From the NCBI GenBank assembly GCA_033980235.1, contig CM067070.1, positions 28,052,627 through 28,116,626 on the forward strand: 64,000 nucleotides of DNA, given 5' to 3'. A model generated the notes under the pieces. It ran no database searches, was not told the origin of the DNA, and was given only the letters and a program-made list of their open reading frames with translations. Every line of letters starts with the position of its first letter. Position 1 is the first letter of the stretch. This DNA is from Diadema setosum. Its lineage: Eukaryota > Echinodermata > Echinoidea > Diadematoida > Diadematidae. A program made the position numbers and the translations under genes. Of the stretch, positions 33,426 to 45,918 are shown one piece after another.

Positions 33426-34665
33426 TTGCAAATCTGCAACGTTTGCGTTCTTCAATTTGCAAACCTAGTCAACAACATTTTGACCAGAAGTTTGGACAAA
33501 TCAGAGCATATTAAAAGAACACAACAAAAACGTTTTTTTTTTTTTCGAGTGTGTGTAAACAGCAAACTTACTATTTTAACAAGGGATACTATTTTTTTTT
33601 CTGCATAGTTTTTGATATCACATAGAGTAGCGTATATAAAAAGATGATTGCACTGATCCTGTGATAGCTTTAGAAAGCGACGAACTGAACAACTTATTAC
33701 ACGTCTTATCTACACTGTACGAGTGATCGCCAACCTCTGAATTCACAAATTTACAAACTACCAGGTAGTCGCTTCATATACTAGATAACATCACATAACT
33801 CTATTCTAGTTAGCATTTATTAATTGTATAATTCAAAAGGTGGACTTACCGCTCAACAGAGTACATTAAACGTCTCTGACAAAAGATGGGAGCTCATGGG
33901 CGACCACACCCAACCGCTAGTAAGAATAACGGGAGTATATCGAAACTACACATTTTATACGGTTTGCTGGTTCGCGCGTACTGTCAGTAAACACAATGCA
34001 CATTTCATTTGCCAAGGTACACACTCTATACGAGCTTGAGCTACGAGAAGTTTCCCATGGCTAGCAGGACTGGTATTATGTGTGATACCTGATGAATTTC
34101 ATGTAAGTAGGTGATAAAAATAATTTGATCATTGCCTGTTGCTTTCTGTTGGATAGGATGATGATAAAGGGTTCCATTCTTTGTTTTTCTGTACAACATA
34201 TCAACTCGACGTCATTAAAGTTATTAGACAACTACGTTGAAGTACTGACTCTGCTATAAAGATATACTAAATGCACATTTTTAAAGACAATTTATGCAAG
34301 TTTACAAATTGTATGCTTCCTATGCTTACATGTGCAATGGATATAGGCCCTAGAAGGATTGTGAAGAAGTATCCGACTACAAATCTTTCATCAATGAGGA
34401 CATCCCTTCCCTTTGATATCTAAATTGTTGGTATATCTGTATATGTTACGACCATATTCACACTGAAAATGATCGCACAAATAAACACTGAATTAATGCT
34501 TATTGATAATGATATTACCAACACATTAACTAACATATATGCAGTCCCTTTAATAGTGCAATATAATTGTGGTTCGATGTATTGCCCAGAACATGTCTGA
34601 ACAATGATACTTGAAGCACATATGACACACCTTCTTGGATGTAAACAAATGGACACAGTTTACGT
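33426..34665. other. Non-coding stretch upstream of copy A
   Basis: Contains T runs near 33533 and 33590. This would hold the promoter of copy A (minus strand, upstream of 32653), but no TATA box or other element can be assigned with confidence. Confidence 0.4.
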
Positions 34666-34669
34666 ATTC

Positions 34670-36830
34670 TAAACCTCTTCTCTAGGTCGTATAATCATAT
34701 CAATTCCAAAGTTGAAGTGTTCACATAGCTGCGTAAACAAGTAAACGGCGCAGGAATTTCACTAATCTCCTAATGTTCTTAATCATCTTATCTATACATG
34801 CATGTATATCCCGTTTGAATTGTTGGTCAATCGTAACACCGAGATATTTTATTATATCCTTCTGTTCTATTTAATTTCCAGAAATAAAGAATTACAATGT
34901 ACCACACAGACTTTCACTAGAACCTACTAGCATAAATTTTGTTTTGTTTTTATCTCTTTTCACACTTCACTTTAATATTCAAACACGTCCATTTACAGAA
35001 TGTTCCAGAACACAGAATTTAGTATGCACTCTAGGCCTTGTTAATTTAAACTATTCCTCAAACAACACAGCCCTGCATCATCTGCATGCAGAGTGACTTT
35101 ACATTATTCAACATAGGAAACCAAATCGTTGACATAATAATGAACAACAGCGGCCAAAGAATTGAGACCTGTGGTACGCTGTTAGCTACTTGCTGTAATC
35201 GTGATCTCGACAAGTATATTCAAATACAAATATTTCGTTCCTTCAAATAACTTCAGAGCAAACTGGACCTATCAATTAATTCCCTTATTTTGCAAAGCTT
35301 TTAAACAAGCGAATTGAAATCCACAGAGTAGAACTCTTTACGAAGGTCCATAAAGACTGCACCGGTACAGCAACCGTTATCTATACCCATAACATGCATA
35401 ATGTACCAATCATCAGCTGTGTGTCCCTTGGCAATGGTGTGACCGTAACGTGTCTTGCCATTAATCCACACGGTTCCTGGATTAATATAATTATTATTGT
35501 GTTTAAAGTTGTGAGACAGAGTTGTGACTGCACTATCCTTCCAGAACTTTTGAGAGAGGTTAAAGAATTGATATCGGCCTATAGTTGGTAGCCAGGAGAT
35601 TGTCTCCAGATTTCAAGATTGTTCTTATTTGGTACATTTCCACCAAAGAAGGACCATGTCATCTGACAGTGATCGATTACTATTAAGGAATCCAGTGACT
35701 GAAGTCTACTGACGGATGGGGATAATCCCTTCGACATATCACATGATAGATTTGGTCTAGACTTGTCTGACAGTTTTTTTTTTTCAAAAGTAATTTTTTT
35801 TTTTTCGATTACCTAATCACAGAAGTAACTTTATTGTGTACAGGGTTTTTTCTTCTAGGATTCATCATACTAGGCTTCTAGAATGCATTTATGATTGTAT
35901 CCTTTTCATCCTTTACATGATTACATGATTATACATGATTATATTTTTAGCTTTTCCTTTTAAATTATGCCATCGTCTTATAGATGCAGTAATCTCCTTA
36001 GTTATTCACAGTGACCACTTATTTCTGACACGTGTCTCACTCTCTGGCATAACACTTGCGTATTTACTACTTCAACGAAGAAGTCTTCCCGTACATTAAC
36101 GCCATCATCCAGGTTCAAAGTATTTTTTACAATGTTCCATACTTGGGTTCCTAATCATCCAAATACACTCCAGTATCTATGTTTGTCATTTTTCTTGTAC
36201 GCTATCGTAGAGTGCTCGGGGTACATTTAGCAGTTTTAAATCTCCATCTCAAATAAGACACCGAGTGGTCGCTCAGACCACCATGAATTACACCACACGT
36301 ACTAGCATTTGTTTGTGAGAATATGATCAATTTCATTCAACATGTTCAATGTGATTCCTGTATGTTCCGTTTACATTGGTATCGTGTAATGCCAATATTT
36401 CATGCATTTCTGTCAATCTTCTCGTATGTACAAAAGTTGGCGTTTTAAAAGGTAATATGTGCGCTTTCAATCGCCCGTAACAATCGTAATGTCAGCTTTA
36501 AAAGAATCAACATGAGTGAAAAACTGTTCAGTCAAATCAAATGATATTTTGTCGTCCATATCATGTGATAAATTTTATTGGCTGGAATAAAAAAGTATAT
36601 ATTTGAATTTGTAGTACCTCAAGGTTTGTTGTGCATGGATGGTTCAACAATTGACATTACATATCGTCGCGTGTAAACACGGCATAGTCATTTCCACTTC
36701 TATTTCTTGATGTGACGACGACCAACGCACCTCTGCACTCTACTGAAATGAAACGATAGTTGGGACTCTGTGACCATCGCATTCCAAGGCAGACATTACT
36801 CAATACAGTTGCATAGACAAGCTAGTGAAG
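34670..36830 (-). mobile_element. Degenerate LINE downstream of sulfotransferase copy B
   Basis: Minus-strand translation shows a decayed endonuclease (a GLSDHSVSYL motif near 36265), an RT palm motif TGAVFMDLRKEFYSVDFNSL near 35370-35310 and an ADD-like site near 35080. Stops and shifts are frequent. The same remnant follows copies A and C, so the insertion is older than the gene duplications. Confidence 0.7.
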
Positions 36831-36832
36831 TC

Positions 36833-37756
36833 TCAAGTGTGATCGCGCCGTATGCTCTCGGGCATTTTGTAGCCGAAATATGCCATGTCGGTGGAAAGTC
36901 TTTGTCTAACTTTTTCAAACTGCCTATCAGAAAGCGTGTCATAATATTTTTTCAAGATGGCATCATCGCTGCTATTCGAAACGTCAAGTGACTTATATAG
37001 GTGGAATTTAGAATCTACGCCCATGAGTTTCAACGCCTCTATGACATCTTCATTATATATACATGTCTCCAGTCTCCCAATGTAGTCGTAACCAAGGCAA
37101 GGATAACAGATCCTGTACACGTCCTGCCAGTGAATGTCGTAATTCTTGGCTAGGAAATAGTCGATGAACTCTTTAAAGGTAACATTATACATCTCACTTT
37201 TTACCGACTTGTCAGGCCTTTCCACCTCAGAGTGATTTCCGTACCGTATGTATATTTTCTTATTATGAGCCCGACGCTGATTAAGATTTCTATTGGGATA
37301 GGCTTCTAGTCGATCTCGAAATGCAGCTAAAAGACGGGTATATGGATTACGAACGAAGATAACCTTCGTGAAGTTTGCAACGTAAAATTTCTTTGTGCTC
37401 TTTTTTACAGCTTTCAAATACTTAAAGCGTTTCTTTAACAAAGTGACAGATTCCATCGCTGAAAGTTTAGCGTCTTCATGTACAAAGCCGTTGACGGTGA
37501 GGAGGAGTCTGCCCCAGTTTGTGCCGCCACACTTGGGGACGAGGAGAAGCAGAGTCCGTTGATTCGGGAGGACTCTAAAGCGACCACAGTCCTCAGCAAG
37601 CTGCGGAGAGGAGGTGATGTTGTTCCGCAAACACTCGCGCTGCAAAGTTTCCTGGCGAGCTGCCTGGGTGTCTCTCTCACTCATTGGTGATGAGGTTGCC
37701 TTGACGAGATATTTTGGAGGATAGAAATAGAAAAACCACTTAATTGTTGCGAAGGA
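36833..37756 (-). CDS. Carbohydrate sulfotransferase family, copy B, exon 3 (catalytic domain)
   Basis: Encodes the catalytic domain of a PAPS-dependent Golgi sulfotransferase (PF03567, HNK-1/CHST8-14 group by motif). The acceptor GCCAG at 37757 gives phase 0 and 307 codons to the stop at 36833. Motifs: VPKCGGTNWGRLLLTVNGF (PAPS 5'-phosphosulfate loop), VIFVRNPYTRLLAAFRDRL (3'-phosphate site) and YDYIGRLETCIYNEDV. An N-glycosylation-type NHS and a Cys pair (YRICYPCLG) are present. With exon 1 (31 residues plus one base) and exon 2 (22) the protein is about 360 residues, normal for the family. Substrate cannot be deduced. This is the most intact of the three copies and could be a functional gene. 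Confidence 0.88.
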   Translation of the reverse strand, partial: SFATIKWFFYFYPPKYLVKATSSPMSERDTQAARQETLQRECLRNNITSSPQLAEDCGRFRVLPNQRTLLLLVPKCGGTNWGRLLLTVNGFVHEDAKLSAMESVTLLKKRFKYLKAVKKSTKKFYVANFTKVIFVRNPYTRLLAAFRDRLEAYPNRNLNQRRAHNKKIYIRYGNHSEVERPDKSVKSEMYNVTFKEFIDYFLAKNYDIHWQDVYRICYPCLGYDYIGRLETCIYNEDVIEALKLMGVDSKFHLYKSLDVSNSSDDAILKKYYDTLSDRQFEKVRQRLSTDMAYFGYKMPESIRRDHT

Positions 37757-38400
37757 CTGGCAACTGCACAATATCCATGATAGATTATTATATTGACCAC
37801 TAATGTTTATCACAAACACAAAACAGAGTTATGGTAAAGCCTGGTAAAATGTTGGAATGAGCTTGGTACTTTACTACACAATAAGACAAAACCAATCATG
37901 ACGTTAGTAAGCCTGCATCATGTTTGAAGGTACAGGAATCATTTTTGATGTGTCCAATACAGAAAGGTTTATAACAAAGACTAAATCGAATGACACAGGC
38001 AAGACTTGGCCCAGATTTGAGCGGAGTAATTTTCTATTAATGTGTGCTAGAATGTACGTGTTGAAAATTCATGGGTCTTTCCATTTGATCTGTTTGTTAG
38101 GGGATTTCTTTTTTTTCATGGATGTGGATCATAAAGGAAAGTTATTAACATGTCTTTCTTCCTCCTTCTATAATCTCCATTTGTTTTTGCTCTTGATGTA
38201 GGCCTGCCTGAAAGGGGAAAATAGAAAATAGGGAAGCCAGAGATAAATTCCTAATGCATGATAATTATAACAGTTATAAAAGAAACATCTTTGGATTGAT
38301 ATGCACGTCGGTGATATCATCAATATTGGTAAATGAATGGTATCTTAAAGTTAGCTAGCTAGCACTAGGTTTTTTAATGGTCTACACGAGATTATGCCTT

Positions 38401-38457
38401 TGAGATTTAGTGAACCCCCCCCCCCTCAAAAAAAAAAAGAGAGAGAGAGAGAGAGAA
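38401..38457. repeat. Poly-C, poly-A and (GA)n tract
   Basis: Adjacent simple runs: C at 38406-38415, A at 38419-38430 and GA to 38455, within intron 2 of copy B. Confidence 0.8.
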
Positions 38458-38478
38458 ACGAAACAACATTATTTTTAC

Positions 38479-38543
38479 CCTTGCAGGAATCAGTCTGGGC
38501 AGTGTTCGAGCGCCAAAGTTGTGCCTTAACCACGTGGCATCAT
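38479..38543 (-). CDS. Sulfotransferase copy B, exon 2
   Basis: 65 nt between acceptor CCTCTTCACAG and a GTAAAA donor. Together with the last base of exon 1 it reads DDATWLRHNFGARTLPRLIP then AR, open, 22 codons, phase 0 at its end, which fits the acceptor of exon 3. Homologous to the exon at 25571-25644 (shared pattern D-x-x-x-x-L-R-x-x-F-G-x-R-T). Confidence 0.78.
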
Positions 38544-38744
38544 CTGTGAAGAGGGGAATAAACCTCATCAATTATCAAGCTGTTCCCTCGAGGGAAAGCG
38601 TTTACATCGCAATTAGTAAATTATTTGTACAGTAGTAACTATAATGATAATAATAACAAAAATAATGATTATAAAGATAGTCGCATCAATACTAATAATA
38701 ATTATTCTTATTATAACAAGAAGAAAAAGAAGAAAAAATGTTTA

Positions 38745-39000
38745 ACTTATCCATGATGGCGTCTTTTTAGTATTGCCACTGCTTTACAAGAGGGCCCATC
38801 CACTATTATTACCTTAGTGTTGCCAGGTACCCAATTATACACCTTGGTCGAGAGGGCACTAGGGACATGGTGAGCAACAACGTTTTGTCCAAAGACGTAA
38901 ACGCTGGGCGGGAATCGAACTCGGGTCCTCAGATTCGGAGTAGGGAGTCGTATCTATTGACGTGACTATCGATAATGCCACAATGCCCTCACGTGTAAGT
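38745..39000 (-). mobile_element. tRNA-headed SINE with LINE-like tail
   Basis: On the minus strand a head with GAGTTCGATTCCCGCCCAGC (B box GTTCGATTCC) lies near 38925-38905, preceded by a loosely tRNA-like 5' part, and a tail reading GGGCCCTCTTGTAAAGCAGT near 38790. The tail matches the LINE 3' end at 8427-8447. An AAT-rich tail follows at 38635-38745. It lies in intron 1 of copy B. Confidence 0.65.
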
Positions 39001-39234
39001 AATGCCATGGCGAATTCCCGTCATTCTTATTTCTTTGTCTGAAGCTTATAGTCAATGTATTGCTACTGGCATGCATAAAAAAATAAATGAATACATATAA
39101 TGATATATCAATGTTGAAAACTCCTTCTACTCCTATATTACTGCAAAATGTTCAAGCACAAGCTTTTACTCGCTGTTCGCCCATCGGTTGTTAAATATCG
39201 ACAATATCATGGTGCACATTTGAAAAGCACTTAC

Positions 39235-39328
39235 CATTACAGAAGAGAAAAACACACACAAAGATAATCCAAAATGCCCACATCCCTACGAAAGCAATGA
39301 GTATCTGGCGATGCTTTGAATGAGGCAT
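39235..39328 (-). CDS. Sulfotransferase copy B, exon 1 (signal anchor)
   Basis: ATG at 39328 in a good context (ACCATG). Encodes MPHSKHRQILIAFVGMWAFW and eleven more residues (IIFVCVFLFCN), then GTAAGT after the first base of the next codon. Basic tail plus hydrophobic anchor, as expected for a type II Golgi membrane enzyme. Intron 1 is about 0.7 kb and intron 2 about 0.7 kb. Confidence 0.8.
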
Positions 39329-39429
39329 GGTTGTAGCTGCTTTAACAGTTCCTGGAAAACGTGGACGTATGGCGTGCTGTTCTATGAGAGAAACAATTAA
39401 ACAGATCGGGGATGTCATTTAATAGGTGT

Positions 39430-41295
39430 TTCAGACAGAAACTGGCCAATACAGACAACAGTTCTCTCCCCTGAGTGAAAGCACCATAACCCTTTAAAGA
39501 ATCAATTTCGATAGAATAGTTTGGAAATGGTAATATGTAGATTAATGTACTAATGATTTTGTGAGAAAAAAAATGAAGACTTGAATAATGCAAGAGTAAA
39601 TACAAATTGAAGATGCAATCTGGACTTTTTCCCCCCTTTTTGGGGGGGAAGGGGGAGGCTCTGTGAACCAATGAAGCGAAAGTATTATAGTGAGTGCATA
39701 AATATTGTTGTTTTATTACCCATCTTTTGGATCCCCTCAAACCAATGCTTTGGTGTTGTAATTACCGACTAGCGTATTGAAGTATACCTTGTAGCTTGGT
39801 TTCCACCCTTACAACCTTCAGTGATTATCTTTATTGGGAAACTTATACAGTCAGGGACAGTGATCTGCAAAGTCACCTATTTAGCATGGTATTATCATCA
39901 TAAGAAGAACGAGTCTCAAATACGCTATGGATCAAACAAGAAGGTTTTTTTTTTATTTACAAAATTTTCAGCCTGCCTCAGGCCTTCGTCAGTGTAGTGT
40001 ATACTAAGAAAATGATGAGCTTTGGAAACACATGTTTGCAAAAACTTATCATTGTCTTAGTCATCCTTCTCATCCAAAGATCTTCAAAATGTTCCAGTTC
40101 TCCAAAAGTGTTTTTCAATGAATCATAATGAGAACAAAAGACAAATTAAATAAGATAAGAAATGCAAATTAGTTTGCAAATGTCAACCTACGGTCTTATC
40201 TAATGTCTTTGTAAACCTCAAAAGATGAAGAAAGGAAAAAAAGCAGGAACTTGAAGAATATTCAGTCAAATCCATACTGAGAAGACATAAAGAGAAGATG
40301 CAATGGTAACAAAAATAGTCATGATTTTAAATGTTGGAATTTTCTCATGACGTCTTGAATTCCTAAATTAAAAATAAAATGGAATACAGAAATCATTTCC
40401 ATTTTAACAACCTTTGCAGCTAACTTCCTACGTCATTTAAAATTTGAGTTAACAGAAGGTTTTGATATTCCCTCTTCACTTTCCCAACTATGTTTTGTTT
40501 TGAAATATAAAGAGAAACTAGGGAAGAAAATCTTGTTTCTGCTATTTTATTAATGTTCATTCATTGAAAATTTATTAAGAGAAACAAAAATAAAACAAAA
40601 CATCATGGTTTTTTTGTTTGCACAAACATCTGACGGGATCCACTATTTCTGTATACTGAGAAGCAGACTGTAGAACCTTACTAATATTTTGTTGCCATTG
40701 ATGAGGTGTCCATTAATGACACCAGTTTGTATACGCCTAATTTTCTAAAAGGGCACAATTGGTGCGTGAATGAATAAAGACCTATCAACATATCCCGTCA
40801 TGAACATTTATCATGTGCACGAACTGAGAACAGTTTTCATGATTTTTTTTTTTTGTCTAATAATTGGTTAATTTGTATTCTAGTTGCCTGTCCCCGTTGC
40901 CATATTGGCAGGCATGGACAATTTAATCGCATAATTGACTATAAGCACAACTTAATAGCATGGGCTTATTGGAATCTATGCGACATAGATACAATATGGA
41001 CTTCAATATGATTGTCACTGTTTATCTAGCCAGTCGGCTTGTTATTAGGTATAGCGTCTGTCATTTTTACCCTCCTTGGAGCGGCGGGAGGTATTACAAT
41101 CCTGCATTTGGGATGCATACAAGTAGAGATTAGTGACATTATTTGTCTGCTCCATGAAAAGACTATCTTGAGTATTGTGGGAATTACCGTGTGTACACAT
41201 GCAATTTCTTGTTGAATTCTGCTAAGATAGTAATTTGCACTGTTCCACATGCCTATTTTGGGTAAATTAAAGAATAACGAAAATAGCCGTTGTTC
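39430..41295. other. Upstream and intergenic stretch, no gene seen
   Basis: Contains a short segment at 39965-40005 reading on the minus strand ACTGACGAAGGCCTGAGGCA, reminiscent of the 3' part of Penelope-type or LINE elements, and otherwise nothing I can name. Confidence 0.4.
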
Positions 41296-41307
41296 AATGA
41301 ATTGAAA

Positions 41308-41705
41308 TTGGAGGCACTATTTACAATCACAGATGAAAAAAAAAAAAAACATAACGTGTTTATTGCTTCGAAATAGTTCTAAAATGTGACTTATGAATAT
41401 AAATTACCAATGTGAAACATTTAGTCAGTCTAATTACTGTTAACTATTGTTATATATAAAACATATGAACAATAGATTTAAAAAAAAATTAATATATTTC
41501 TAGACTAAACAGTCTGACGGATTGGTTAAGTGTGAAAATCGGTGATATCTCCTCATATCTTAGGCTTTATTGCAAAGAACAAAAATATGTAATGATGCTT
41601 TGTAATATAACTGATCTGCACATACACATCGAAAGTGATATCTCGAACATTTTTTTTTTTTTGTAATCACTGCTCCCAATGGTAAATAGTATACGTGTAA
41701 AGTTA
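41308..41705 (+). mobile_element. TTAA MITE family I (copy 3, diverged)
   Basis: Shares internal words with copies 1 and 2 (GAAATAGTTCTAAAATGTGA, TAGACTAAAC-GT, GATATCTCCTCATATCTTAGG, CACTGCTCCCAATGGTAAA) in the same order. The ends are mutated and TTAA is not clearly preserved. Confidence 0.65.
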
Positions 41706-41709
41706 TACG

Positions 41710-43650
41710 TTTCAAACACAATTACTTTTAATGCCCTCCCCCGGCAAACTGTCGCCAGATTTTTTTTTTTTTTTGTTAATTAATTGTCTGTCCGTGATTT
41801 CATTAGTGGAAAAAGAAGTGGAAATTAAAAAGTGTTTGAGGTGTCTACATGTTTACTTGCCGTGCTATGTAAGTAAGAATGGACTTAAAAAACTGCCGTG
41901 CCCATTAGCTTGTGCGACCACGCGCCCAAAATCAGACGTCAAAGTTAAAGTAAAAATACTAAAATTCCACATATTTCTCTATAATCTCTATAATGCAATG
42001 GCTTCAGGAAACATTATTTTCATTTACACTTTCATTGCCTGGCAATGATTGTCTTGGAACATTTTTCGGTCAACGATTTAGAGGTTGGCTTAAAGGGTTA
42101 AACTTTAATGTTTAGAACTGAAATCATTCAATTTTCTACACGTCTTGGAAATGAGGTAACGGGCACACTTCATTAAACTTGGCGCGTACACGCATTGGCA
42201 GGCAATAAATAAAAAAAGATGAACTGTGAGGTCAAGTGTCAAGTCTATTTCTGAAATTGGTCTTCTTTCCTTTATTTTTAAAATGACACAAAGTATTGTT
42301 ATCAGAAAGTGAAACCAAACAGTGATTACTTAGAAGTTTTGGGCCATGTGGTCAAAGTTCAAATGTAAAAGGTTAGCATCTTTAGTCATTACGGTTTCTA
42401 GTGAAATTGTCTTCTCACATTGCCATGAAGTGCTTGAGACCTTTTTGCAGAATAATACAGCCGAGCCATTCCATTGCCAGACCGACATGTTAGTTTGCTT
42501 ATCATTAAACTTAGATACAGAAGAGTATAATATATTGATTGTTCGCGGGTTGTTGTTTTTCCCACTTTTTGTTTTTTGTTCTTTGCAGCATCGTTGCGAT
42601 GGGTATCTTGCGTTTATTATTATATTTTGTTAATTTCAACCAAACGACTGGTATGGATTATAATTTGTTAAGAAGTTTCAATATGGAGATAATCCATGTG
42701 TGTTTTATCTTAGAAAGTAATAGAAAAGAATTTTGGGGAAATGTCTTGATATTGCAAGAGTTTCTGTTTCTGGGTTTCTGACTGGGAAATTTGTATAATA
42801 CATTTGTATATATTTGTATATATGACTCCGTCTACTTTATTGCAAGTACTGTAATTGCCGCATTAATCATGAATTCGTACACAGACCCCTTGCATTACGT
42901 GCATTTAACTGGTGCCATTTTCCATTATTCTCTATAAATAGGTTGTATCAACCTTCTTTTCAAGTGTTATTGCATAAAGTTCAACAGCTTATCAAATATC
43001 ATGGAAGCTACGTTAAAAAAGATCAAATTTGTTACCGAGCTGAATTTACTTCAACACTCCTAAAACACAACAAAACCATAAGCAAAGATCAAAAAAGAAA
43101 AAGAAAAACCGAATCGACACGAATCAAATATTTTATGCAAAACAAAAGTCAAGGTCATGAGTACGGAAAGGGAGGCCTACATGGTATCATCTACTTGAAG
43201 TTTACTTTCACATATGTTATGCTAATTGTGATATCTCAGACTCTTGTAATTCACGAAAATGGGAACTAAAGTTATGAACGGCTTTTTACGTCTCACAAAG
43301 AGCTTAAAGGGTCAGTCCACGTGAGGTCTCGGAGAACTGCAGAAGATCATTGTATTCGTGTTTGTCCTCATGAAAGTGGTTGATTTTGATGATAAATTTA
43401 CATTTCGCAATGCCAGTTCCAGATGAAGTTTTTTGTGCTATTTCTTTAAAGAAAATAATACAATGTTACCTCAAAATATAAATCATGCAAAAAAGTCATT
43501 TTATTATGTGCCAGGAAATTAAATGACATGCAATTAAAATAGTATATTCTAAGGATCATATAGGGTAGTGCTATAAATTCAGAGAGCAATGAGAGAAAGA
43601 AAAAGACGTGTTTATGACGTGATCGGGTTTCAGGTCGACCGACTGTTTGA
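41710..43650. other. Intergenic stretch, no supported gene
   Basis: ORFs up to about 108 codons occur, but they lack motifs, splice context or sensible composition. Nothing else recognised. Confidence 0.45.
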
Positions 43651-43654
43651 CGGG

Positions 43655-43992
43655 TGCTTTTCGTTATTCCGAAGGTTCGCTATTCCGAAGGTTTGTTATT
43701 CCGAAGGTTCGTTAATCCGAACAATTGTGGCGTTATTCCGAAGGTTCGTTATTCCGAAGGTTCGTTAATCCGAAAATGAAATAGGGTTCGTTATTCGGAA
43801 GGTTCGTTGAGCCGAAGTGATATGGGGTCCGTGTAACGAACCTTCGAAATAACGAGGTTTGTTTTATTTTCGGATTATCGAACGTTCGGAATAACGAACC
43901 TTATTTCATTTTCGGATAAATGAATCTTCGGAATAACAAACCTCATTACATTTTCGGATTAACGAACCTTCGGTATAACGAGCTGTAACCCT
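43655..43992. repeat. Foldback element of TTCGTTATTCCGAAGG arrays, full length
   Basis: Starts GGGTGCTTTTCGTTATTCCG and ends CGGTATAACGAGCTGTAACC, so the ends are inverted repeats. The left half consists of GTTCGTTATTCCGAAG words, the right half of their reverse complement, with an interposed AATCCGAAAATGAAA-type motif repeated on both sides. About 335 bp. The same structure is at 19365-19628 and a short form at 6912-6992. Confidence 0.8.
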
Positions 43993-43999
43993 TTTTGAC

Positions 44000-45290
44000 T
44001 GCTTTTATATGTCATGTGTTAGAAAAAATATATATCCAGGAAGTTGTAGCATCATATCTAGTATAACATTAGGTTTTATGACTGGATATCTTATGAAGAC
44101 TTTTGATACCAATTGAAGAATATTTTTCAATAGGCTCATTTGACATGTTTTTTTTTGTATTACAGCTGTATATATGACATTACTGTGGAGTTTGCACCAT
44201 GCTCTACATGTTTCAACTGAAGTTGTAAGTTATGGGTTCACTTTCACTGTGCCTCACATCCTTAAAGTGGAGTTGGAAATTTGTATTTCTTTTTTACTGT
44301 CCCCAATATGCTTCAACTGAAGTGTGATAATTATTTGTAGTTCATTTCGGTGTTCGCCATCATTATAAATGCGTGGAAAATTGGGGTTCAATTTCTCTGG
44401 CGGTCACCTTTTATGTTTAGTGATGGTAGATGGTGCATTAGTAGATGAATGGAGCTTTATGAGGCTCTGCTCCACTTTAATCTGAGATTTGCCCATTATT
44501 TATCTATATATTCTTTTTTTGCCTGATAGCTGGCGTTTCTATGGAGTTTCATGTCTGCCCGATATGTCATCGCTATCTTCTTTTGTCTCATCTGAATTTA
44601 TCCCATTAATTGACTACACTGCCAATATCTCTCACCACACAGGGGGACTGAACTGTATTTCATTAGGAGACACATGGGTTTACATAAGCAGAAAAGACTT
44701 TCTATAGATCTAGATATCAAGAGACCAGGGTGGACACAGATATTCGGGTATGGTAAGAGGAATCATCGAAATGTTAACCCTATAAAGCCCAAGGGGGTAT
44801 TTTAATATAATATTATATATATACGTATAATATATAAAATATAATATCATACATAATATAATAGTATTTTAATAATATTTTAATATTTTCATTTGTCACT
44901 CCTTCGCCCTTAATCCGATTTCTACGAAATTTGGTGACTTTTCCTAAAATCTTATTGCGAACATTTTGATATATAATTTACCTATATTTGTTGTTGCTGG
45001 TTGCCATGGCAACCATAAACTGACAACCATGTCATTTTTTTTTTCTGTTCCCATTTCATTACAGCGTATGAAATAGTTGTTTCTTGGCTGAAATTTGTTG
45101 AAGGAGCAAAATATGAAGTAATTATGGTCCTGGAAAGTTTTTCTTATTATTCTTTTGTTTTTATGTGAAATAAATATGATAGAGATAACTGAAAACAATA
45201 GTATTTTGTAAAGATTGCCCTTCTATTTTGTGTTATTTTGATTCCTTTACCAAAATTATGCCTCTAATATCATAAGTTTATCAAAATTCC
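44000..45290. other. Intergenic stretch, no gene seen
   Basis: Includes an AT-only patch at 44800-44890. No supported feature. Confidence 0.45.
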
Positions 45291-45329
45291 ACTATTATGC
45301 AAATACAAGATATCATAACAATCACATGT

Positions 45330-45690
45330 ACCCGTCCCAAACATTTGATATCAGGTCTCATAATGTATTTCTTTATGTTGATATGAATAGCGCCCCCATT
45401 TGGTGACCGTGAGAAATTCCAACCATAACAAATAATAAGATTCCACTTGCTTATCATTTGTGGCAAATATATGAAAATGATTGGTCTATAATAAGACATA
45501 TGTAATGGGGATAAAGAAATTATACAGAAAAATCGTGTTTTTAGTATACTTCCTATGTATTTCTTTATATATTGGTAAATAGCGCCCTCCATGGGTGACC
45601 TTGAGAAAATTCAAATGTACGTTCATGTAGAGTATGAGTTACTCTACTCATGTGCCAAATATGACGATGATATATCATATAATAAAACAG
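45330..45690. repeat. Direct repeat of about 190 bp, two diverged units
   Basis: Both units contain TATGTATTTCTTTAT, AATAGCGCCC-C, GGTGACC-TGAGAAA and a TAATAA-AC-TATGTA word at matching spacing (45365-45510 and 45552-45690). Ends in a C run (45712-45724). Confidence 0.5.
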
Positions 45691-45918
45691 TTATGTAGGG
45701 GGCACAATGTGCCCCCCCCCCCCCTCGGGCCTGCGACGGGTCAAAATAGCTTGGGCATAATAGGGTTAATCAACATGACAAAGAAGTTCATATTGAAAAC
45801 TAAACACGGATTTGATGAAAGACCAGTCTTCACATGATAAATCTCACAGTATCATTAATCATCTCACTGATTATGATTTATTCATGACAGTGCCGGAAGT
45901 ATCACACCTGCAGCATAT

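Noticed and set aside
41731..42048. 105-codon plus-strand ORF
   Set aside because: Poly-Phe from a T run and no recognisable motif; no exon borders.
43655..43992. Possible CRISPR-like array of regularly spaced words
   Set aside because: Words are contiguous and inverted halfway, without unique spacers; the genome is eukaryotic.
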